Part shown: piece by piece, positions 1-5,385 of the stretch
Position numbering within the stretch: position 1 is the stretch's first letter
How the letters are laid out: each line of letters opens with the position of its first letter
DNA from: Spirochaetota bacterium
Lineage (GTDB): Bacteria; Spirochaetota; Spirochaetia; Treponematales; UBA12059
Direction of reading: 5' to 3'
Assembly (NCBI GenBank): GCA_029565815.1
Contig: JAKQNL010000067.1
Span: forward strand, 1-13,556
Length of the DNA: 13,556 nucleotides
Translations under genes and position numbers: made by a program
Notes under the pieces: model-generated
The model's database searches: none
Told to the model about the DNA's origin: nothing
What the model saw: the letters and a program-made list of their open reading frames with translations, nothing else

Positions 1-759
1 GTAGTAGTTGCCCGATTCATGGTCCGGCAGTATGTCCACCAGCATGGGCTTCATGAAGGGCGCCACAGGCTCGGTAACGCCTGCTTCGTGGCAGTCCGGG
101 TGCACCGGTATTTCCAGGTCCAGCATGCTTGCTAGCTCGGCCGCGTCGGCCCCGCCTGCGTTTACCACGGTGCCAGCGCTGTACGCGCCCTTGTCGCTAA
201 TCACCGTGCTTACGCGATGGCCGCTTTTTCCCATAGACAGCACCGTTTCGCCAAAGCGGAAGTCGGCGCCTGCCCTGCGCGCAAGGCGGTGGAATGCGGT
301 GTTGGTCATAAGGGGCGAAGCAAAACCGTCGCCTGGGCTGTAGGTTCCTCCGCGTAGGCCTTCTGAGCGCACGCCCGGGCACAGCTGGCGCACGGCATCG
401 GGGCTAATCCAGTCTATGTCCAAGCCTGCTTGCTTTTGGATGACCAAGAGCTCGCGGAAGGCTTTTTCCCGCTCTGCGTCATAGGCTACAAATAGATAAC
501 CACCCTGGCTCCACTCGATGTCTATGCCTTCTTCTTCCTGCATGGATTTTACGATGCGGATGGATTCCTGGCTTATCTTGATTTTTGCCGGGTCCGAGTG
601 GGTTGCGCGCAGGCCTCCTATGGCCGCACGGTTCTGGCCGCGCCCCCAGGATGCTTCTTTTTCCAGCACTATGGTTTTTAGCCCGCGCTCGGCGCAGTAG
701 CGGGCCAGGGGCACGCCTACCGAACCGGCGCCCAGTATCAGTACGTCGCAGTTTTCCAT
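1..759 (-). CDS. FAD-dependent oxidoreductase, DAO/sarcosine oxidase beta-like (partial, 3' end missing)
   Basis: The first 253 codons of a flavoprotein of the D-amino-acid oxidase (DAO) superfamily; the reading frame is open to the left edge. The N-terminus (MENCDVLILGAGSVG, residues 1-15) is a Rossmann FAD-binding strand-loop-helix with the GxGxxG pattern, ending in an acidic residue after the second strand (TIVLEKE). Further on are a family-typical RAAIGGLRATHS segment near residue 50 and a GDGFASPLMTNTAF segment near residue 155, as in sarcosine oxidase beta, opine oxidase B and HcnC-like subunits. Such proteins oxidise a secondary amine or amino acid and pass electrons to a partner. The partner is probably the product of the gene just upstream, whose stop codon is one base before this ATG, so the two should be translationally coupled. 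The substrate cannot be told from sequence; sarcosine, opine, proline/hydroxyproline or another imino acid are all possible. The C-terminal substrate-binding part lies outside the window. Confidence 0.88.
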   Translation of the reverse strand, partial: MENCDVLILGAGSVGVPLARYCAERGLKTIVLEKEASWGRGQNRAAIGGLRATHSDPAKIKISQESIRIVKSMQEEEGIDIEWSQGGYLFVAYDAEREKAFRELLVIQKQAGLDIDWISPDAVRQLCPGVRSEGLRGGTYSPGDGFASPLMTNTAFHRLARRAGADFRFGETVLSMGKSGHRVSTVISDKGAYSAGTVVNAGGADAAELASMLDLEIPVHPDCHEAGVTEPVAPFMKPMLVDILPDHESGNYY

Positions 760-760
760 A

Positions 761-2839
761 TTAGGCCTGCCTTTCCGCTTCGTTTACCAGCTGTCCCATG
801 GGCACTTCCATCATAAGGGGGCGCTGCTTTCCGACCGTTACGGTGGCAGGGTCCACACCGGCCTTGCGGAAAACTTGAGGTAAAAGCACGGAGCAGGTTT
901 TTGATCCGCATGCGCCCATGCCAACGCGGATGGTTTTTAGCTGGTTGATGTCCCGCACCTCGTTGTCCTGTATGAAACGCACGATATCGCCAACGCTAAC
1001 CCGCTCGCATCGGCACACAATGGCGTTATCCGGCAGGTATCTGTAGCTGGCCACAGGTAATGGTTTTGTTACCGACTCGTCCTGCACCCGTATGCCAATA
1101 ACCTTCATGGCATAGTCTGTAGGCACGCTAAAGGTAAGCACCCAGGTGCGGTATTTCTTATTGTAAAATTTCTTAACCAGGCTGCCCAACCCCAGGTTCT
1201 TGCCGTCCTGGTCTAAAAGCATTTTGCTAGTGCCCGTTTCCCAATCCGACGCGTCGTACTCAAAGGGCAGTTGCACTTCGCAGTTTCCGCTGCCCGCCAT
1301 GCGCACCAAGGACACGGCCAGGCCCGGACAGGCTGCTACGCACATGGAACAGCCCTTACAGTTGTTGCCCTGAAAGTATGGCAGGTCCAAGAGCGAGCCT
1401 TTGCGCTTGGATAGTTTTATGGAATGCGTTGGGCACACGGTGGTGCACGGGTTACACGGAATTTCCTCGGTGCAAAAGAACACCGGTTGCCAGCTTGCCT
1501 GCGGAGCTAGCGGATCGCGTACTATCACGTCGCCGGGCCGGCTTTTAAGTACCTCGCGCTTGTCCAGCCATGCCTGGTCTATGGTCACGTTTCTGCCCAT
1601 AATTTTTGCAAGTGACAGGGCGGCTATGCGCCCGCCGAACATTGCGCTGGACGCTTCGGCTATCTCCTCGGCGTCGCCAGCCTTGACCGCGGTAAAACCA
1701 AAGTCCACGGCCTGTTTGTACAACTCGTCGCAGGGCGACAGCCCGGCGGCAACCAACACGGTGTCCACCTCAAAGGTACGGGCCGTGTCCAGTATGGGCC
1801 GCCAGTCCTTGTCCACTGTGGCCACGGTAACGCGCTCCACCTTGCCGTCGCCTTCCACCGACAAAACGGTTGTATTCAAGTACACCGGTACGCCCATGCG
1901 TATGATCTTGTCCGCGTGCACCTTGTAGCCGTTGATCTTCGGCAGTATCTCGCAGATGCCCGCCACCTGGATGCCGGCCTGCAGGGCGTGGTAACTGCCG
2001 ATAAGGCCCACGTTGCCCGAGCCTATGACGAACACTTTTTTCGCAGCCTGTACCAGGTCCCGGTTGACCAGGGTCTGGAACGCGCCAGCGCCGTACACGC
2101 CGGGAAGGTCGTTGCCGGGAAACACAATGGACCGCTCGCGGGCTCCGGCCGCCACCACGATGGCCTTAAAGTCCACCAGGGCGTAGCGCTCGTAGTTGAT
2201 GTACAGCCCAGCCTTGCGGTCTTTGTATATGCCGACCACGGGGGAGTTTGCCATCACCCGCACCTTTGCGTGCGACCGGACCTTGGCTTCCAGCAGTTTG
2301 GCTATCTCGTAGCCGCGCGTGCCTGCGTAGCAGTCTTCTTCGGAACCGAAAAATTTATGGGTTTGCAGAACCAGCTTGCCGCCCAGGTCTGCTTTGTCGT
2401 CGGACAGTATCACGTCAAAACCGCGCTCGGCCAGCTCTGCCGCCGCGCTCAAGCCGGATGGGCCGCCGCCTATGACCAGCACCTCGCAGGAAAGGCTTTC
2501 CGGTTTCGGCTTGCCTGCAGGCTTGTCGTCCTCCGGTAGCTTCGGAAGGCCGCGCAGGCTGCGTACGTCCATGCCGGCCCGCAAGGCCGTGATGCATGAC
2601 TTAACCACCAGCCCGTCTACCACCACCGAGCACTGTGAGCACTGCCCGTTTGCGCAGAATATGCCCTGGGGGGCCTTGTCCTTGTGGTGCAAGGAAAACT
2701 GCTTGATGCCGTTAGCGAACAAGGCCGAGCTTAATGCCTCGCCTGCATAGCCGTTCATGCTGTGCCCGTCAAAGCTGAACGAAACCACAGGCCGCCCGGC
2801 CGGCACGTCTACCACGGGATGACGCTCTATTCTGTTCAT
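761..2839 (-). CDS. FAD/NAD(P)-binding iron-sulfur oxidoreductase, sarcosine/opine oxidase alpha-like with 2Fe-2S, 2x[4Fe-4S] and BFD domains
   Basis: A complete 692-residue multidomain electron-transfer subunit. Residues 1-95 form a plant-type [2Fe-2S] domain with Cys62, Cys67, Cys70 and Cys82. A pyridine-nucleotide-disulfide oxidoreductase fold follows, with the FAD motif GGGPSG at 124-129 and a second dinucleotide motif (VIGSGNVG) near 270. Residues about 450-510 hold a two-cluster ferredoxin: Cys456/462/465/469 with spacing Cx5Cx2Cx3CP, and Cys494/497/500/504 with spacing Cx2Cx2Cx3CP. The C-terminus is a BFD-like [2Fe-2S] domain with CRC at 609-611 plus Cys644 and Cys649. Related families are sarcosine oxidase alpha, HcnA/HcnB and opine/hydroxyproline dehydrogenase alpha subunits. 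I infer that it takes electrons from the flavoprotein encoded one base downstream and hands them to a cytoplasmic or membrane acceptor. The start is supported by GGAG at 2846-2849, six bases before the ATG. The gene is divergent from the SPFH operon. Confidence 0.9.
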   Translation of the reverse strand: MNRIERHPVVDVPAGRPVVSFSFDGHSMNGYAGEALSSALFANGIKQFSLHHKDKAPQGIFCANGQCSQCSVVVDGLVVKSCITALRAGMDVRSLRGLPKLPEDDKPAGKPKPESLSCEVLVIGGGPSGLSAAAELAERGFDVILSDDKADLGGKLVLQTHKFFGSEEDCYAGTRGYEIAKLLEAKVRSHAKVRVMANSPVVGIYKDRKAGLYINYERYALVDFKAIVVAAGARERSIVFPGNDLPGVYGAGAFQTLVNRDLVQAAKKVFVIGSGNVGLIGSYHALQAGIQVAGICEILPKINGYKVHADKIIRMGVPVYLNTTVLSVEGDGKVERVTVATVDKDWRPILDTARTFEVDTVLVAAGLSPCDELYKQAVDFGFTAVKAGDAEEIAEASSAMFGGRIAALSLAKIMGRNVTIDQAWLDKREVLKSRPGDVIVRDPLAPQASWQPVFFCTEEIPCNPCTTVCPTHSIKLSKRKGSLLDLPYFQGNNCKGCSMCVAACPGLAVSLVRMAGSGNCEVQLPFEYDASDWETGTSKMLLDQDGKNLGLGSLVKKFYNKKYRTWVLTFSVPTDYAMKVIGIRVQDESVTKPLPVASYRYLPDNAIVCRCERVSVGDIVRFIQDNEVRDINQLKTIRVGMGACGSKTCSVLLPQVFRKAGVDPATVTVGKQRPLMMEVPMGQLVNEAERQA

Positions 2840-2860
2840 GATGCTCTCCGATAGAACACT

Positions 2861-2889
2861 ATGGAAGCACGGGCTGGCGTTGCTGTCAA
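2861..2889 (-). promoter_or_regulatory. candidate promoter for the flavin/iron-sulfur dehydrogenase genes
   Basis: Read on the minus strand, a perfect TTGACA -35 box lies at 2889-2884. After 17 bases comes TTCCAT at 2866-2861 as a poor -10 (3 of 6 consensus positions). The predicted transcript would start about 15 bases before the Shine-Dalgarno sequence of the 692-residue gene. The -35 is convincing and the -10 is weak, which would fit activator-dependent expression; this is inference only. Confidence 0.4.
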
Positions 2890-2892
2890 GGG

Positions 2893-2902
2893 TGATATAT
2901 CA
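2893..2902. promoter_or_regulatory. 10-bp perfect palindrome TGATATATCA, possible operator
   Basis: The palindrome TGATATATCA sits immediately upstream of the minus-strand -35 box and 19 bases from the first 20-bp tandem repeat. Its place suggests a regulator site for the dehydrogenase genes. A 10-bp AT-rich palindrome can occur by chance, so support is limited. Confidence 0.3.
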
Positions 2903-2921
2903 GATTGATACCACGCCGGGC

Positions 2922-2978
2922 GTTACGAAGCTTTGGGTAGTGTTACGAAGCTTTGGGTAGTGTTACGAAGCTTTGGGG
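2922..2978. repeat. three tandem 20-bp direct repeats (third truncated)
   Basis: The 20-base unit GTTACGAAGCTTTGGGTAGT occurs at 2922-2941 and is repeated exactly at 2942-2961. A third copy begins at 2962 and matches for 16 bases (to 2977) before diverging. Each unit is centred on AAGCTT, inside the near-palindrome CGAAGCTTTG. The period is close to two helical turns, so bound proteins would sit on nearly the same face of DNA. The array lies 33 bases from the minus-strand -35 and 26 bases from the plus-strand -35, as expected for a regulator-binding array shared by divergent promoters. No partner regulator gene is present in the window. Confidence 0.85.
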
Positions 2979-3003
2979 AAATCATATTTTCAGCATACAA
3001 GTA

Positions 3004-3032
3004 TTGACAGCTCACAGAGCACAGCTTAGCCT
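3004..3032 (+). promoter_or_regulatory. candidate distal promoter of the SPFH operon
   Basis: A perfect TTGACA lies at 3004-3009, followed after 17 bases by TAGCCT (3027-3032, 3 of 6 consensus -10 positions). The strong -35 with poor -10, just downstream of the tandem repeats, suggests a regulated promoter. If used, it gives an untranslated leader of about 260 bases before the SPFH start at 3302. Confidence 0.4.
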
Positions 3033-3175
3033 TTTATGCGGTTGTTGAGCTGATTTCAAAAGCCGCTTGCTTCTGGTATTGGCTTTGCGATTGTGTGCGT
3101 TTGTATGAAAATTTCGCAGACGCTATGCACATCATAGAACAATGGAGATCTTTCAAAACTCATTTGACTTTTGAA

Positions 3176-3193
3176 CGAGCCTCTGTTGGCTCG
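3176..3193 (+). other. hairpin in the SPFH operon leader
   Basis: CGAGCC at 3176-3181 and GGCTCG at 3188-3193 form a perfect 6-bp stem with a six-base loop (TCTGTT), followed by six A residues. It has no U-run on the plus strand, so it is not an intrinsic terminator. It could be an RNA structure in the leader or a DNA operator. Confidence 0.35.
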
Positions 3194-3232
3194 AAAAAAC
3201 TTGTAAGAATCTTGAACCGCAGGTTTGTAGTT

Positions 3233-3262
3233 TTGCGATTCTATTCTAAGAATATGCATTAT
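3233..3262 (+). promoter_or_regulatory. candidate proximal promoter of the SPFH operon
   Basis: TTGCGA (3233-3238, 4 of 6) and CATTAT (3257-3262, 4 of 6) are separated by 18 bases. Between them lies an 11-base palindrome, ATTCT-A-AGAAT (3243-3253). Transcription from here would begin near 3269 and leave a normal short leader of roughly 30 bases before the Shine-Dalgarno and ATG at 3302. It is an alternative or additional promoter to the one at 3004. Confidence 0.35.
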
Positions 3263-3301
3263 TTGGTGCGGGATGCTCGTTCCGCTACAACGGAGGGTTC
3301 T

Positions 3302-4549
3302 ATGGCCTTTATAGACATGCTCAAGTGGGACACGACCAACGATGTTTTTGCATGGAAGCATCCCGAACAAAACTTGAGCACCTTTACCCAGCTCATTGTG
3401 CATGAAACGCAAGAGGCCGTTTTGTTTTCCAAAGGTCAGCTCATGCAGAAATTTGGCCCCGGCAAGCACACGTTGGACACGGAGAACATTCCATTACTGC
3501 GAAAGCTATTTGGCCTGCCCTTTGGCGGGAAGAATCCGTTTACTGCAGAAGTTTGGTTTGTGAACAAGGCTAGTCCGCTCAACCTGCCCTGGCGCACGGA
3601 TTCAATGCGCTACAAGGATCCAAATTACAATGCCATGGTTCCGCTTATGGCTGAAGGGCAATACGGTCTTCAGGTCGTAGATGCCGAGCGCTTTTTGCTC
3701 AAACTGGTCGGAACGCTGCATTCATTTAACGCAAAATCGCTGGCGGATCATTTCCGCGGCGAACTGGTTTCCAAGACCAAGTCCACAATCGTTGCGAAAA
3801 TGATAGCGGATCGCATAGGCATCATGGACATATCCGCATATCTCCATCCCATTGGTGAGTTTTTGCGTGCGGCTATGGTGCCGTTCTGGGAAGAAAACGG
3901 TTTTAGGCTCGTTAATTTTTATGTTACTTCTATAGATATTGACGAAAATACTCCAGATGGGGCCCAGATTTTGCAGTCGATCGCAAAGAGGTCCACTCGT
4001 GATATAGAAGGTTTCACGTACCAGCAGGAGCGAACTTTTGATACCTTGAACAAAGGTGCTGCCAGCGGAATGGGCATTGGGCTAGGCATGGGCATAGGCC
4101 AGGGCTTTGGCTCAAGCATAGGGGCAGGTGCTGGCGCTACTATCATGAACCCAACCAATCAGCCTTTTTCCAATGACACAAGTGCGGGAGTTTCTGGTTC
4201 TGGTCACGGCGGTGCGCCTGGAATAGGCGGGCCGGGTGTGGCTACGGGTCCCGTTGTGTATTGCGCAAAATGCGGAACCAAAACCGGAGGTGCAAAATTT
4301 TGTCCTTCGTGCGGCAAAGCGTATCAGCCATGTCTGGCGTGCGCTGCGGACAATCTTGCAAATGCAGTGAAGTGCGTCATGTGCAATGCTCCGCTGGGTA
4401 GCAAGTGCCCGCAATGTTCTGCACCCTTGGCTATGGATGCAAAGTTCTGTCCTTCTTGCGGTTCTAACCTGAAGCGGGGATGCGCTACCTGTGGAACACA
4501 CGTTGCTGCTGGCACAAAATATTGCCCCAACTGTGGGTCGGCCATTTAA
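3302..4549 (+). CDS. SPFH/band-7 domain protein with four C-terminal zinc ribbons (YdjI-like)
   Basis: A 415-residue protein of the bacterial SPFH/zinc-ribbon family (B. subtilis YdjI-like, often labelled virion-core-like). The N-terminus MAFIDMLKWDTTNDVFAW (residues 1-18) resembles the usual family start, followed by an SPFH/band-7 region to about residue 240. A Gly-rich flexible linker follows at about 258-318 (GMGIGLGMGIGQGFG is part of it). Eight CxxC knuckles then lie between Cys321 and Cys411, pairing as four zinc ribbons. There is no transmembrane helix; family knowledge suggests membrane recruitment through partner proteins and a scaffold role in membrane microdomains or stress. The start at 3302 is chosen over upstream in-frame ATGs because GGAGGG lies at 3292-3297 and because the family N-terminus begins here. 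It is the first gene of the operon, 11 bases before the next gene. The exact function is not shown by sequence. Confidence 0.88.
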   Translation: MAFIDMLKWDTTNDVFAWKHPEQNLSTFTQLIVHETQEAVLFSKGQLMQKFGPGKHTLDTENIPLLRKLFGLPFGGKNPFTAEVWFVNKASPLNLPWRTDSMRYKDPNYNAMVPLMAEGQYGLQVVDAERFLLKLVGTLHSFNAKSLADHFRGELVSKTKSTIVAKMIADRIGIMDISAYLHPIGEFLRAAMVPFWEENGFRLVNFYVTSIDIDENTPDGAQILQSIAKRSTRDIEGFTYQQERTFDTLNKGAASGMGIGLGMGIGQGFGSSIGAGAGATIMNPTNQPFSNDTSAGVSGSGHGGAPGIGGPGVATGPVVYCAKCGTKTGGAKFCPSCGKAYQPCLACAADNLANAVKCVMCNAPLGSKCPQCSAPLAMDAKFCPSCGSNLKRGCATCGTHVAAGTKYCPNCGSAI

Positions 4550-4560
4550 GGGAGCGCACC

Positions 4561-5316
4561 ATGAGTGAAAAATTTCCTGTTGTTGGAACTGTTGCAACCT
4601 ATGTTGCCATTCCTCTAGGTTGGGCCACACTTGCGCTGGCATATTTTTTCGTACTCCCGCTGTCCATGCAAACAGGGATTTCTGCACTTATTGCGCTTGG
4701 TGCAGGTTTAGCGTGGACGATGTTGGCGTGGTCAGTGAAGGCTTTTTTACGGCCGGCTGCAGAAGTGGGTTCGGAAGCTGTAGTCGTTGCATTAAGGCTC
4801 ATCATAGCGCTTGCATATTGTTTTGGAATCTACTTTGTTGCAAAGCGATTTATTTTTACCATGGTGCCGGTAACTTTCCGGCAAATGGCTGGAGTGCAAG
4901 CCGTGCTGTTTGTGGCTGTGCTCCTGGCGATGCTTGCTACAAGTTTTATCGGGGTAAAAGCGCGAAAGTTAAGCGCTTCGCAAGAATCGGCACGTAGCGG
5001 CATTGTGGAATTGCGGACACAGTTGGAACTAGCTATTTCCGAATGCAAGGTAAACAACAGCGTGTTTGGCGAACTGGAAGCGGGTCTTTCTAAGGCAAGG
5101 GATACGTTGCGATACACCAGTCCGTCTGCAAAACCCTTTGCCGCGGAACTAGAAACGCGCATGCTCAGTGCTTTGCAGCGCTTACGTGGTTGGGCTCAGT
5201 TTGCAAAATCCTTAAACGCAGGAGATGCGCAATTGAAAGCCCAGTATTCGGAAATGCAAGGTTTGTTGGCGGATCTTAATAACGATGCTGTAACACGAAG
5301 CCGTTTAAGTACATGA
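4561..5316 (+). CDS. four-helix integral membrane protein of unknown function with cytoplasmic helical tail
   Basis: 251 residues, family not recognised. Four hydrophobic segments can be seen at about 11-34, 38-58, 73-95 and 109-131. A charged, mostly helical tail follows (about 133-251), rich in Glu, Lys, Leu and Ala and likely cytoplasmic. The start at 4561 follows GGGAG at 4550-4554, directly after the SPFH stop; an in-frame ATG at 4480 would need a long overlap with the zinc-ribbon coding region and is unlikely. Position beside an SPFH/zinc-ribbon gene recalls YdjG/YdjH, the membrane partners of YdjI in B. subtilis. I therefore infer that it may anchor the SPFH protein to the inner membrane. 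That is a context analogy, not a sequence match. Confidence 0.8.
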   Translation: MSEKFPVVGTVATYVAIPLGWATLALAYFFVLPLSMQTGISALIALGAGLAWTMLAWSVKAFLRPAAEVGSEAVVVALRLIIALAYCFGIYFVAKRFIFTMVPVTFRQMAGVQAVLFVAVLLAMLATSFIGVKARKLSASQESARSGIVELRTQLELAISECKVNNSVFGELEAGLSKARDTLRYTSPSAKPFAAELETRMLSALQRLRGWAQFAKSLNAGDAQLKAQYSEMQGLLADLNNDAVTRSRLST

Positions 5317-5332
5317 ATTGTAATTCCAAGGC

Positions 5333-5358
5333 GCAACTAATAACACAGTTTTAGTTGC
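5333..5358 (+). other. intergenic 8-bp stem hairpin inside the operon
   Basis: GCAACTAA (5333-5340) pairs perfectly with TTAGTTGC (5351-5358) around a 10-base loop. It lies in the 69-base gap between the four-helix gene and the 664-residue gene, the only sizeable gap in the operon. There is no U-run after it. It could be an mRNA processing or stabilising element, or an operator. Copies of TGTAATT flank it at 5319-5325 and 5366-5372. Confidence 0.4.
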
Positions 5359-5385
5359 TAGAGAATGTAATTAAAGGAGCAAACA

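Larger units (their letters stand above)
2840..3301. other. 462-bp gene-free divergent regulatory region and leader
   Basis: No gene is supported between the dehydrogenase start and the SPFH start. The left part holds a minus-strand TTGACA box, a perfect 10-bp palindrome and three tandem 20-bp repeats. The middle holds a plus-strand TTGACA box. The remaining roughly 260 bases form a long AT-rich leader with a 6-bp hairpin and a second promoter candidate near 3233-3262. The SPFH frame stays open upstream through this leader to an ATG at 3095, but that extension lacks family similarity and is better explained as untranslated. Confidence 0.6.

Noticed and set aside
1916..2539. 207-codon plus-strand open frame inside the 692-residue oxidoreductase gene
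   Set aside because: It is antisense to a gene with clear cofactor motifs; long antisense frames are common in G+C-rich coding DNA and its product has no domain-like features.
2922..2978. Tandem repeats as a CRISPR array
   Set aside because: The 20-bp units are directly adjacent with no spacers, and no cas gene is present.
3176..3199. Leader hairpin as an attenuator/terminator
   Set aside because: On the plus strand the stem is followed by A residues, not T, and on the minus strand the T-run precedes the stem.
3095..3301. N-terminal 69-residue extension of the SPFH protein
   Set aside because: Family members start at the MAFIDMLKW-type sequence, GGAGGG precedes 3302, and the extension has no recognisable domain.
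3056..3469. 137-codon minus-strand open frame spanning the leader and SPFH start
   Set aside because: It has no family resemblance and overlaps the well-supported SPFH start and promoter region.
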